A program made the position numbers and the translations under genes. The notes under the pieces are model-generated. The model saw only the letters and a program-made list of their open reading frames with translations, had not been told where the DNA came from and made no database searches. 64,000 nt of DNA, taken from Diplolepis rosae. Taxonomy: Eukaryota > Arthropoda > Insecta > Hymenoptera > Diplolepididae. Where the stretch lies: the NCBI GenBank assembly GCA_030998225.1, contig JAPYXD010000727.1:3100001-3164000 (forward strand), read 5' to 3'. Of the stretch, positions 28,730 to 41,576 are shown in pieces. Each line of letters begins with the position of its first letter. The first letter of the stretch is position 1.

Positions 28730-31643
28730 TGAAATTAATATGCTACTTTTAATATACAATTAGTCATTTTCAACCAAAAATCGGGGAAAAATAATTGTTA
28801 TTGCGTCGACAGAACTGGTTCAATGATTTAAGTTGATCCAAATTTTAACTGATTTATATTCAGAGATAAAACTATAATTTACTTGCTTGATCTAAATAAA
28901 TATATCATTTATTTGAATGTTGCATTTATTATTTAATAATTTAACGATATTAATGTGAACAGAGAAATATTGCTTTCATAGGCATTTCAAAATAAAATAG
29001 TATTTTTTAATTCTGTTTTTGAAAATACATAGTATTTATTTCTATTCACAATATTTCAATTTTACAAAAGCATAAAATTTAATTTTAGAATAGATTAATT
29101 AGCTTACTAAACTCGTTTGTTTCTACTTGTTAGAAAATTATGTCTATCCCCACCTTCCGGAAGTCACACGGCATAAACTCTTTATTGAAATAGAGTGCAT
29201 TCAGAAAAATATATTGAAAATAATGATGATACTATAATATTCGATAAATAATGTTTTTAACCAGTTTCCACGTGAAAAAACTCTGGATAATTATTGAGCA
29301 CTATGCCTTAATTTTCACATGTTGGTAATGATGTACTTTATATCCTCGCATCAATCGTCGGTAACATACATTTCCCTACTAAAAATTCCAAAGTTGATTC
29401 CAATGTCACGACTTCAGAGGCATTTCGAAAAGGGCAATTAATTGCAATTGATAATAGAAATATTGCAGGATTTTCCGATTTTTTATTAAAGAAAATATTA
29501 GAATAATAATTTTTTTTCAAAATGAGTTTTCCCATAATATTATGAATACATCATGACCGAATTGAAAGCAGTGATAATTTTTAAAATAAACCATCCTGCT
29601 GTATGTTCCATCATCAAATTTCCAACTTTAAATTTGAAATCAGCGGTGACCATGACACATCTAAGAAGATTTTATCATTTTAAATCCTTTAGATATTAGT
29701 TTGAAAAGTGCAAACTTCAAAACTTTATAAATATTATATATTTTCGTAGATAATTTTTCGAATAAAACCTTGAAACTTTATGAAACTTTATTCACAGATT
29801 TTTTTCAATACTTTTGACTGAAATAACTGATAGAGACTTCTTCAAAACATCTTTTGAATGTTACGGGCGGTCCAAAGCGTGCAATATTTTTATGGGGAAA
29901 TATTTTTATTGATGTGCAAAATCTAATTTATAGTATATCGATTTCTTTTAGTAGTGAATTAAATGCACACTTTTGAGCTTTCGTAATCTGATTGCATTCC
30001 AATGGCTAATGCAACTCAGCATTTCTGGTCATACGAGCTGGTCTTGAGACGTACAGTAATTCCTAAATTAACTTTTCCAATTATTTAAATACGTTCAATT
30101 AATAAAACTTTTAAAGGAGAGAAGAGTTCACCCTTATGTTTTTTAGGTGCATTAATGTTTTATAAACTAGATTAATTGATAGCGAGAGTGCATAGGCACT
30201 CGATCGCTATGAACTATAAAGGTATGAAATGAGAGAAAACCGAAGAATAAGTATAAAGTGAGAGCAATGATATAAGAACTAGGATGAGCGGAGAAACAAT
30301 AGAATAGGAAAAAGAATGAGCAGTACCAGACTCGCTATAGAATGTACGAATAGAAGAGAAAAAAAAGAACGAAGGAGAGAGTAAGAGAGAGATATCTAGT
30401 ACACTTACACCCATGTATTGTTTGTCGCCACGGCTTTCTGCCGTTTGTCAATTCCTCCTTTCGTTCGCCTATGCACATGTCTAATATATTGGTCTTTTTT
30501 AGAAAATCTTGATGCGCTCTGCTGTGCATCGCGAGGCTAGCATTCATCTCATAATTGCATCTCCTCCATATACACCTATGCTTGCTCAAATGCTTTAGCC
30601 AGCTGATCTCCCGCTACAAAAGCCACTTGTTTTTTGTAACTAAAACCCAACGCTCATCTAAATACTTAAATAATTATGTTGAAGCTTTAATCCACCTAAA
30701 GATTATAAGCCTAGACTAATTAAATATATATATTTCGATTTACTCTGAAATATACTAGAAACTAAAATTGTTTCTACAATTTTATGACCATGCATCAAAT
30801 ACTAAAAATTGATGAGAACATTTCCTTTCTCACGATAGGTGTAGAAAGAGGGGAGAAATAATTGTATTCTAAAAATCAGCAAATGGCGCAATAACCACAT
30901 CAGCATTTGTGCAAATTCCTAAATCCTCCCTGCCATTATGACCTCTGTACAATCATTAATTCCTTAATCATCAAAAAACCCTACCATGCTCACCTCGCGA
31001 TGAACTAGTAAAACTGATCAAGGCAAAATCAAATTCGCAGTCTTCTGAGTGTCTTGACCGGATTCAGACCTTAGAATAATAAAGAAAACATTTTTTCTTT
31101 TATCGTGCCCGTCTGCGGTCTAGATCGACAGTTCCTTGATACTCGTTAGTTAATTAAAACCGTGAAACTTTATCTAAAGAAATATTTATTTTTGGAATCG
31201 TGTCTGGCGGACGTAAAAGACAAAAGCCTTCATCTGGACGGAAGCAATACATATAAGATATATTGAAATGTACAAAATATATTTTTAATATATCTTTCTT
31301 CGGCGGAATGTTTTAAAGTCCAAATTCGTTTTAAAAAAAACTGCAAAAAGGTGCGCGAAATTGCGGAAAAACTAATACTACCTAATCTCAAAACGGTAGT
31401 GATAATTTTTCATAAAATATTTGAATCAGATTTAATAGGAAAATTCTAGCGGCGAAAAGGGCGAGTTTAAAAGCACTCAACCCTTTTCTGTTTAAAAGCC
31501 AACCGTTATTTTCTCTTATTAAACATAACAGAAAGTGGCAAAAACTTTTGTGAAACCATATAAATTCAAGAACTGGGAATAATTTTATTGCCTTTATTTT
31601 CATCCCTTCATTTAGTTTTCCAAAAAGGTTTTTGTATACAGGG
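28730..31643. other. No gene or clear element seen
   Basis: AT-rich intergenic sequence. Open frames are short, lack domains and lack convincing splice contexts. No terminal inverted repeats were noticed. Confidence 0.4.
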
Positions 31644-31805
31644 CAGTGTTCGCAGAACGTGGACGTAAACGGCCGCCACCATAGATGCTTCGAGCTCATT
31701 GTGTCTTCCTCATGCAACCAACTTATGGCAGTGGAGCGAGCAAGAAGCCATGAGCTGGTAGGGTCCATGGTGGGGGCCGTTTACGTCCACGTTCTACGAA
31801 CACTG
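31644..31805. mobile_element. hAT-type MITE, 162 bases, copy 2
   Basis: Same ends and length as 6220-6381. Exact 8-base duplications ATACAGGG flank it (31636-31643, 31806-31813). Confidence 0.9.
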
Positions 31806-32317
31806 ATACAGGGTACAGCCTCCTCAGTCAGAGGGGAGAGCAAGGACGATCCCAATAAATAAACAAATTTTGATTTATTTAATATTTATTTTCTAAATTG
31901 AAATTTGGCAGTTTGGAGCCTCAACCGAACGAATATTTAAATTTGATATTTTAATTTGATATTTCAGTTAGTTATTCGTACGTAACATTGAAATGTATTT
32001 TTTTGCTGCCCACTCTCAAACAATGTTAATTTTCAAAATACCTAAAAATACTACAGTTTCAAGCTAATTAATTCAATTGACCATTGTTGACACTTTTTTT
32101 ACTTGAGTTATTATACAATATTTAATATAATAGGTTTTTAAAATGTATTTTATCTAATTCTACTTTTCAACTACATTTATTAATTATTATACTTTCAAAT
32201 TAGTCAGTTGAGTTTGAAATTTTTGTCACTGCCTGCATTATCGGAGGATCACTAGTCGCTTATCAGATAGGATACATTGTCGACAGGTGTCCTCGTATGT
32301 AAAAAATGTGTAGGTAG
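31806..32317. other. No gene; holds a dispersed repeat at 32231-32297
   Basis: The only recognisable content is the inverse copy of the 11795-11866 repeat. Confidence 0.45.
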
Positions 32318-32589
32318 ATTTGATGGATGGATAGCAGCCCTATCCAACTGCCTAAAAGATGTCCGTAAATATGTGACCCCACATGGTACTTCCTTAAAAT
32401 TTCGACTGAGGGCGCAGTTGCGCTTCAGCCTGATTTTAATATTGTTTCATATGGGATGAGATGCAGGTTTTACCCGTAACCTAGCAACTCTTTAAACGGG
32501 CTGGCCCAACTAATTTCCTTTTATATTAAATAAACCTGAAAATAAAATATTTTCTCAAACACTTTGTTGAGCGCCAGATACTCTTTAGA

Positions 32590-34003
32590 GTGACAATATT
32601 TCTTTTACTACACTGGTGAGACTCGAAAACAAAAGATCAACACAAGGCGGGGTGAAACAAGGTCACAACAGGTTACCGGGTAAAGAAATAAACAACCAGA
32701 ATTTAATTAATTAAATAAAAGGTTAAACAAAATTTATTTAAGTGGAAAGGGGACTCGATACAATACAAAACTCAATAACCACAAAAGAGAACAAAATATT
32801 CATATTAATATTGATAGGTAAAATAAAATGACACAATCTCGGACTTCTCCCGAGTCACGCGACAATATGGCGAGTTAAATTTGCTGACGCGCGTCACCAC
32901 CCGAGAGCACGAGAATTTATTAACAAATTACTTTAAGACTCCGATTTTCCTATTTTTCGAATATATATAAAAAAGGGGTCACTTATTTAGAGAAACACTC
33001 TCGAGCAAGAGAGAGAAGAGAAGAGAGGCTAAGTGGCTGCGGTGCGTGTGACAGACGCCATAAAGCGTTCTAGTCAATTTATACTTATGCTCGAAATTCC
33101 GAGCCACTTGCCAAGAGAAAATTTAACCAAAGCTACTCACGCTACCTGTATGATATCTTCGGTGACCGGATCGAACCGTAGTATAAATTCGTCTTCCATC
33201 GTTTGATCAAATCCCAAAATCGAGTTCCTCCTTTCTATTTGGCACTTGCCACAACGAGTCGCAGGACGAGAGTGACAATGGCCGACGCGACGCTAACAAA
33301 ATTCTCGACCTGCCCCACGAATTACACGCGTGACCCAATCGCGGACCCGGAAACAGGTCACATGTCCAACATCCAATAGACGAAGAGGCAACTCGTGCCT
33401 AGTATAATAATTGCCCTCGGCAAATAACTTTCCTCAACACGCGGTTCTATTATTTACAATGAACGGCGCGTGTAACACGATGACACCATTATAATCAGTG
33501 TTCATCTCCGTCAAACCTCACGAATTTAGTATCACCAAATGTCCAAGATACTAAATATCAAATATGTTTTATATCAAGCCCCAGGGTCTATGCGCCCTAG
33601 GGTACATTTTCCGGGTCACGTGGTGGCATCTGGTCGTCTGGTGCGTCGCTCTCGAACGATCGATGAGGGCGATAATCGAAGCGTCGATCCATCGTGGCTC
33701 GAAACTCGACATGGCGGCCAGTGTTTACGTTGAAGGTTATTCGGTAGCCGGTAGTGTCTCGTCTACAACGCTGCTGTCCTCCGGTGCTGTTGTCTTCGTA
33801 TTGCTCATGAAACAGACAGGACAGGAAGCGTGAGTGCGTGTGGTGCGCGAAAGTGTGTTTCGAGTGCTCTCGGGTGACGACGAAGTGCGGGCTCTCGTCT
33901 CACGACTTTTTCCCCAGGGACATAACCCCACCTGTCACCGGTGAGTTTATTAAATTAAACTTTTTTCCTTGTGACGGGTAAAATTTACCACGTCACAGGG
34001 ATA
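32590..34003 (-). mobile_element. Possible long LTR with primer-binding-like site
   Basis: On the minus strand it starts at a near-palindrome, GTGACGTGGTAAATTTTACC. About 1.4 kb later comes TGGCGCTCAACAAAGTG, which resembles the primer-binding site after a 5' LTR. Base composition is richer in GC than the surroundings. No gag or pol follows, so it would be an LTR with a short leader. Tentative. Confidence 0.35.
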
Positions 34004-35119
34004 ATGTTACAAATAATTTAAAAAATTATATTTATCAATGAAAAATACTTATGGAACTATCAAAATACATTAACAAACATATAATGAAAATTTTCAGCAA
34101 AAAAAATTTTTAAAGATAATGATAGGAATGGAGAAAATAAATTTTAAACGCAGTCGCGCTTCAGCCTGACTTTTTAACATTCCCGGTAAGAAGGTATCGA
34201 TTAAATTGAATTAAAAGTAGTTTGAATATGGGCGATTTTCCAACACTTTTATTCCAAAGAAATACCGTTTTTGAACGTAAACACTTAAATTTATTTTAGC
34301 GTGCTACGTTTGTGTTCGTTTCAATTCCATTGAATCCTGCGACAAAGAATGAACACGTTTTAATTCTGTCAAGGGTGAAAGATTTGAAGTCAAGTTCATT
34401 CTGTTTAATCTCACAAAGAAACTTATAATATTAAAGACATCTTAATTCGTTTTCATAAGTCAAAGTGTGAAAGAAAGTAATTCAATTTAATTACGTAGGA
34501 TAACCTAAGAAGTTGAAGTCATTTTAATTTCATCCTGTGAGTGGATATGTGGAACAAACTAATTTTGTTGTTTCTCGTCTAAAATTGAAGTCAATTTAAT
34601 TCGTTTTGACCACTGTAATGGCAGGAGTTTGAATTCTAATTAATTATTTTGCAAATTTTTTCTAAATAATTTAGATTAATTCCCTTAAGAAATGCAATTG
34701 AGAAATAATAAATATGAAATTAATATATCTTAAATAAATTTGTCAAATAATACAATGAACATTATGTTTACTAAATTTGACAAAAAATGAAAGTGAGAAA
34801 CGCTTGTAAAAATTAAATGCGCATTGATTTAATCAATTCAAAATTATACATAATTGAGAATAAATTCAATTTATAAATTAAAATGACGTGTACACTTAAC
34901 ATGAATAAATAAACTTTTTTCTTTCTTTTTTGAGGCTAATTCTGTTCAATTCCGTTCAACTAAAGCGGTGCTTTTGATTCTGTTTTAATCCCGATTAGGT
35001 TAGTGGATTCATTTCAATCCATTTCTTTTACCTCTTTAATACTCTTCTAGATTGAAACGTAATTTTCAAAAACGGTATTGAATTGAATAGAAACGTTTCT
35101 ATGGAGAAAACAAATTTGA

Positions 35120-35144
<25 letters not shown>

Positions 35145-35152
<8 letters not shown>

Positions 35153-35370
35153 GCATTCCATAGTATATCAAAGTGTTATAATAATTGAATTCGTAATAAT
35201 TTCCAATTAATTAACAAAGCAATTCACTTCTGAATGAAGTTTAGAAATAAATTTACGTACAAAATAATAGATGGTTGACAATAATAATAATTGCTATGTT
35301 AATTAAACGGAAATTATTATCAATTCAATTATTATAACACTTTAATATACTATGGAAAGCTATATATATG
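35145..35370. repeat. Hairpin with ATTCCATAGTATAT ends and a TA microsatellite
   Basis: ATTCCATAGTATATCAAAGT is followed by its inverse 190 bases later. (CA)n and (TA)n tracts precede it. Confidence 0.7.
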
Positions 35371-35865
35371 TATTGAAATTTGTTTTCTCCATTGCTATCA
35401 GTATCTATTAAATTTTTTTTGCTGTAAATTTTTACTATATGATATGTTTGTTAATTTATTATAATATTTTCATAAGTATTTTTTTTTACTGAGGAATATA
35501 ATTTTTTTAATTGTTTGTAAAATTATTCCATAAGATACAATGTTAAAAAGACAGGCTGAAGCGCGAATGCGTTTAAAATGTTTTCTCTCCATTCCTATCA
35601 TTATCTGTAAAAAATTTTTGGCTGAAAATTCTTATATGTTTTTCATATATTTACAGACGCGTTCCATGCAAAAATGAAGGAGTTGGATAGGGCTGATGGA
35701 TAATGACTCCAAAATATTGAGTGACCTACAATATTCACACATCAGGCTATCATGGATGATAAAAAATCAATAGACTCCATTGAGTGACTTATACAAGTAG
35801 AACTTTATTTAAATGAGTACATTGCTCGTACTCAGCACTTAAGAGTTTTTGGACTAGGATGTTAA

Positions 35866-35991
35866 GGGCCGATTCCACCAACGTTAATTAAATTTTAATC
35901 GGCGGTTTAATCCGTCATTCTAAATTTTGATTGGTTTATCCAATGGCTTAACCATCGATTAATAATTAACCGTATTTGGTGAAACCAGACC
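35866..35991. mobile_element. Small MITE with GGGCCGATTCCACC end
   Basis: The left end is GGGCCGATTCCACCAACG and the right end GGTGAAACCAGACC is an imperfect inverse. The flanks TTAA and CTAA suggest TTAA target duplication. Confidence 0.55.
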
Positions 35992-36359
35992 TAAGTCTAT
36001 CTCAGACCGTTACTGACTAATATGTGTCATAACCAGCCCCCAGAATCTCTGGAGTTGAAAATGTCACAGATGTTGACCGTTGGCCACCGTGGCGCTGGCT
36101 GTTCATGAGGCCGATTTTATACAGATTAGCATTATAGAACATTGAAATTTAACGTTTTTTGTTGAAAATTGGTGTCTGCAGTGCTTTTGTGTGCTTTTTG
36201 GGTAAATTGGAAGGATTTTAACAGTCGGTGATATAAAAATTTAAGTAAAAATGCGGAAATGTGTTGCTGTAGTTTGCAAAAGAGTCTCCACGTCGTGCTC
36301 TGAAAAAGTGCATTGTTTTGTGGTTTATTTATCATGAGCGCCTTTAACTTATTAAAATT

Positions 36360-36670
36360 TAATCTATACTGAATAAAAATGATGCGATTCTAATAAATCA
36401 CGGTTTAATTTTTTAGAAAAAAGATTCTCTACAACTTGACCGTTTCCTATTTTTGAAATTGAATTAATTATTATCAAATACAGCAATTTGTTTATAAAAA
36501 TTTTGTTTTGAAAAATTGTTTTTTTATAATTTCAGCCAGTAAAGAATTAATTTTCAAAAATCGGAAACGGTCAAGTTGTAGAGAATCTTTTTCTTAAAAA
36601 CGTGAACCGTGATTTATTAGAATCGCATCATTTTTAAAAATTTGGCTCGAAGCGATAAGAAAATAAGTTT
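36360..36670. repeat. Fold-back repeat related to 22565-22985
   Basis: The arms ATGATGCGATTCTAATAAATC and GATTTATTAGAATCGCATCA are inverted, with TTCTCTACAACTTGACCGTT on each arm. Confidence 0.75.
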
Positions 36671-36841
36671 GGGCAAAAATAAAATTTATTAATAACATTA
36701 TTTTTTTGTGTTTCACATTTTTTTCATGAAAAATAATCTTTTTTCTTTCAAATTAGCCCTTCAATAATAATATTGCTGTTCTTGAAAGCAAAATTATCTA
36801 TTTTTGCCTGAGGTCTGATTTTCGGGATCGTACTACCTTAA

Positions 36842-38465
36842 CCCGTTTCCGCCGAAAACGCCACTCGCGGTACATCCGGACTTCGGAAGTTCATAACTAA
36901 TGCTGCAGTCTTCAAAAATAATTCAGAGAGACATATTTTTAAAGCTTAAGACCGGCCCTTTCCCATATCGAACTCAAAATTGCTTCAACATATTATTAAT
37001 TATGAAAAAATGCTGTTTAAAAAAAAAATCATGATTTTTCCGTTTTCTTTTTTTTCAAAACTGAGTTTTCAAGAGCTTTCCTGTCAGCAATCAACCTGCA
37101 ACCTTTTCAATCGGTGGAATAAATGTCTGAACTTAAAGAATCCATGGTTCAAAGTTCGATTTTAGGCCTTGGTATTTTCAAAATGGCGCCCTAACCGCAA
37201 AATTTTTTCAAATACATTCATGATTTTTTTAATCGAAAACTATGAACTTTCGGAGAAAACACCAAGAGTGAAAAAAGTTATTAAAATTACTCAAAGAATG
37301 CACTTAAATTTTTCCAACTGCTTTCGAAATTTTTTTTTATTTTTTGTAATTGGTTAATTTTTGCAAAATCCAAACATTGTTCAAAACGCTTCCAAAAAAT
37401 TATCTTGGATTCTTCGGCTAATTTGTGAAACATTTTATGCTTTTCAGTTTTTGTTTTAAGTTTATTGCTGTCAAAAAAAATTCCCTATTTCAAAATACTA
37501 TTATCAAAATGCTCCCATCGTCTGTCTGCCGTAAACAAAGTCTACGTTGCCCAACTATCATCATCGTGAAGGTCGACGAATATAGATAGTCTTTCTTGTT
37601 GTTTTCTTTAGATTTTTTTTATCACTTGAAAAATGCTAAAAAAATTTTTTTTTAAATTAAAAAATATAAACAAAAAATTAAATTACTAAAATCTAAAGAA
37701 AAAAACGAAAAAGACTATCTATATTCGTCGACCTTCACGATGGTGATAGTTGGGCAACGTAAACTTTGTTTACGGCAGACAGACGATGGGAACATTTTGA
37801 TAATAGTATTTTGAAATTTCGAATTTATTTTGAAAGCTATAAACTTAAAACGAAAACTAGAAATCATAAAATGTTTCACGAATTAGCCAAAGAATCCAAG
37901 ATAATTTTTTGGAAGCGTTTTGAACAATTTTTGGATTTTGCAAAAATTAACCATTTACAAAAAATAAAAAAATTTCTCGAAAGCAGTTGGAAAAATTTAA
38001 GTGCATTCTTTGAGTAATTTTAAGAACTTTTCCACTCCTGGTGTTTTTCTCCGAAAGTTCATAGTTTTCGATTTAAAAAATCATGAATGTATTTGAAAAA
38101 AATTTTGCGGTTAGGGTGCTATTTTTGAAAATACCAAGGCCTAAAATCGAACTTTGAACCATGGATTCTTTAAGTTCAGACATTTATTCCACCGATTGAA
38201 AAGGTTGCAGGTTGATTGCTGACAGGAAAGCTCTTGAAAACTCAGTTTAAAAAAAAAAAAGAGCGGAAAAATCAAGCTTTTTTTGTTTAAACAACATTTT
38301 TTCATAATTAATAATATGTTGATGCAATTGTGAGTTCGCTATGGGAAAGGGCAGATCTTGAAATTTAAAAATATGTCTTTTTTGAATTTTTTTTTAAGCC
38401 TACAGCATTAGTTATGAGCTCCCGAAGACCGACGTACCGCGAGTGGCGTTTTCGGCGGAAATGGG
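36842..38465. mobile_element. Palindromic TTAA-flanked element (piggyBac-like), 1.62 kb
   Basis: Same ends as 17154-18282 (CCCGTTTCCGCCGAAAACGC) and TTAA on both sides (36838-36841, 38466-38469). The arms have longer interiors than in the 1.13-kb copy. AT-rich open frames inside have no recognised protein. Confidence 0.8.
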
Positions 38466-38928
38466 TTAAAACGAAGATAACAGAACTTTGATTTCAATTT
38501 CCAGCCAGAATTACAAAGACAATTTTCGCCAAAATTTCAAGCATATTACCCTTTCTATCAGTAAAAATTGCTTTAAATGATATTTACAACTTTCTAGATT
38601 AATGTGTTGTAAAAAAAAATATGATATAGTAGTTTTTATCCCCAAAAATTTAATTTTCATGAATTTTTCCACGCATTAAAATGAATTTAGGCCTCATGAA
38701 CAGTTAGCGCCCCTAGCGGCCACGGTCAATTCTTGTGACATTTTCGTTTCGCGGATTACGTGCATTCTGGCTGAGATGCAGGGGGCTGGTCATAACAAAG
38801 CGCAGACTCAGTATCTAGACGGGCTACTCGCTGCATCTATTGCGCAAACCCCCGCTCTGCAGAGTGGTGGGGTGATAAAGCAGAACCCTACAATACTCCC
38901 GCCCGAGTGTTAACGATATAAAACTTAC

Positions 38929-41113
38929 AAAGGGTCTAGGGAGATAAGTATGTAAAAGTTGCCCCCGCACGTATCAAGTCCAAATTTATGTCGTAAGTAG
39001 GCACCAACTAGTTATTCAATTTCCTAAAATGGTAAACTTAAAACTACAGTTTTTTGGGAGTTATGGAATGGGAAATCAAAATGAAAAAAACTAATTTCCT
39101 CGAAAACGACTTGACCGATTTTGATGAAAAAAGAATATGTTATAAATACCAGCGGGACTAATTTATAGGAAAATTAAAAAAAATTTCGGACAAAAAAAAG
39201 GGGGAAAAATTGTTTTTTGAATTTTTAAAAATTTTTTTTTTAGGTTTTATTTGAGAGGGTCACCAAAGTAAATATTATAGAAATATTCCTTGGAATCTCT
39301 ACTTTTAGCATATATTTTGAAAAAAAATGTTGAGTGGTGCAACACAGACAAAAAAAATAAAAATCGGGCATGTAAAGGAAAACCCGTAGAAGTTATGGAG
39401 AAGCGGCCATATTATTCGAAGAAATGCTGAGCTCTTTTGTTGGCTGAGATTTTAAACTGTGATTTACAAAAAAAAAAAGGTCTGTGAAGTGTAAATAATA
39501 AGCGTAGAATAATAAGGAAAATGCAAAAGCAATAACTTGTGTTGTAATCAATTTATCAGAAAAACTTATTCGAAATTGTATGTTAAATAGCGCGCGGCTT
39601 ATTTTAGCCAATCAAAGTCAAGCTTCGAAACAGCCAATGAGAAAACTTTATCTAGATTGAACAATATATGGCTGTTATTTCTGAACCTGGACTTACATGT
39701 GTCGTCTTGTGTCTTGATTATATATGTAATATAAACGGGATTTTAACTGATAAAATCACATATCTATTGATATTTTCGATATATAATTAGATTTTCCCAT
39801 CGTCGTACCTCCGCACATTCAAATTTTAATTCCTTTGCCTTATTTATTCCGCTATTGTAGCTTTTATAAGCAGAAAGTCGACATTTCTGGCACAAAATGT
39901 CGTTTATATTTATTTCTTTTTGTAACAAAAGAGATAAAGGTCTAGAATCATTTTCATCTTTAACTATTTTTTTCTTGCCTCTGGTTTTTCATAAAAATGT
40001 ATCACAACCAGCACATTTTACATCTATTTTTCTAGTTTTATGCATCTTTAAATTACGAAATTCTACTAAATTAATATCAATGAGGATTAATTAATTTCAA
40101 TTAATAAGTATGCTCAAACTCGTACAAAAAAAACAAAGGATATAAAATATTTACGTAATGTGATGCAATACTCGGTAGTACCACAATAGCGGAATAAATT
40201 GGGCAAAGGAAAAAAAAATTTGAATGTGCGGAGGTACGACGATGGGAAAATCTAATTATATATCGAAAATATCAATAGATATGTGATTTTATCAGTTAAA
40301 ATCCCGTTTATATTACATATATAATCAAGACACAAGACGACACATGAGAGTCCAGTTTCAGAAATAACAGCCATATATTGTTCAATCTAGATAAAGTTTT
40401 CTCATTGGCTGTTTCGAAGCTTGACTTTGATTGGCTAAAATAAGCCGCGCGCTATTTAACATACAATTTCGAATAAGTTTTTCTGATAAATTGATTACAA
40501 CACAAGTTATTGCTTTTGCATTTTCCTTATTATTCTACGCTTATTATTTACACTTCACAGACCTTTTTTTTTTTGTAAATCACAGTTTAAAATCTCAGCC
40601 AACAAAAGAGCTCAGCATTTCTTCGAATAATATGGCCGCTTCTCCATAACTTCTACGGGTTTTCCTTTACATGCCCGATTTTTATTTTTTTTGTCTGTGT
40701 TGCACCACTCAACATTTTTTTTCAAAATATATGCTAAAAGTAGAGATTCCAAGGAATATTTCTATAATATTTACTTTGGTGACCCTCTCAAATAAAACCT
40801 AAAAAAAAAATTTTTAAAAATTCAAAAAACAATTTTTCCCCCTTTTTTTTGTCCGAAATTTTTTTAAATTTTCCTATAAATTAGTCCCGCTGGTATTTAT
40901 AACATATTCTTTTTTCATCAAAATCGGTCAAGTCGTTTTCGAGGAAATTAGTTTTTTTCATTTTGATTTCCCATTCCATAACTCCCAAAAAACTGTAGTT
41001 TTAAGGTTACCATTTTAGGAAATTGAATAACTAGTTGGTGCCTACTTACGACATAAATTTGGACTTGATACGTGCGGGGGCAACTTTTACATACTTATCT
41101 CCCTAGACCCTTT
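38929..41113. repeat. Near-perfect 2.2-kb palindrome
   Basis: The arms, each about 1 kb, start AAAGGGTCTAGGGAGATAAG and are almost identical in inverse. A 72-codon open frame is the same on both strands (39393-39611 minus, 40431-40649 plus), which only reflects the symmetry. The short unique centre is near 40000-40130. Confidence 0.85.
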
Positions 41114-41576
41114 ATTATTAAAACTAATCAGTCGTAGATTGACACATTTTTAATAAAACTCGACAAGAAAAATAATGTTAATCAGACTAGATCAGATCAG
41201 AACAAAGGTTGGTCATGGAGTAATTGTGTCATGTTTTAGACAACGAAATATGATTTATAAATTTTTTATTAACATTTAAGACCAAAAAATCGCACTTTTT
41301 TAAGTTTTTTGTTTATAACATCAAAGGTAATTATCCAATCTTAATGACATCTGTTTGAAAGTTATAGATAGTTGAATTGCGAATAAAATGAGCTGTCGTT
41401 TTATCTGATTGGATAATTAGGAGCGGGGAAAATTTGGAAAAACCGGGAAAGTAGGTTTTGTTAAACAAATTAATATCTCAGTTAATTTTTAACTTTTTAG
41501 GTTGAGGTTTGGTAGAAAAGTAGTAGACTTTACGCTCTTCAAATGTATAAAAAAACGGACACCTTAAGATAATACG
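41114..41576. other. No gene seen
   Basis: AT-rich spacer between two palindromes. Confidence 0.4.

Larger units (their letters stand above)
32318..35702. mobile_element. Inverted-repeat element U with an LTR-like insertion
   Basis: The ends are inverted (AGCAGCCCTATCCAACTGC at 32333 and GAGTTGGATAGGGCTGATGG at about 35680). Inner blocks are also inverted (GCGCTTCAGCCTGA at 32420 and 34160 versus the inverse at about 35555). The middle 34200-35100 repeats TTAATTC-type motifs. Confidence 0.5.
36028..38795. mobile_element. W element: V-family relative, 2.8 kb, with a nested TTAA palindrome
   Basis: The ends are inverted: CATAACCAGCCCCCAGAATCT and, at the right, GGGGGCTGGTCATAAC. Inside these are GTTGACCGT, GGCGCTGGC and CTGTTCATGAGGCC with inverse copies near 38690-38740. 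A fold-back block lies at 36360-36670. Confidence 0.6.

Noticed and set aside
33564..33833. 89-codon plus frame with a hydrophobic stretch
   Set aside because: It lies in a probable LTR-like block with higher GC, where stops are rarer; no domain.
39393..40649. Identical 72-residue frames on opposite strands
   Set aside because: They are mirror copies in a palindrome; there is no independent evidence for a protein.
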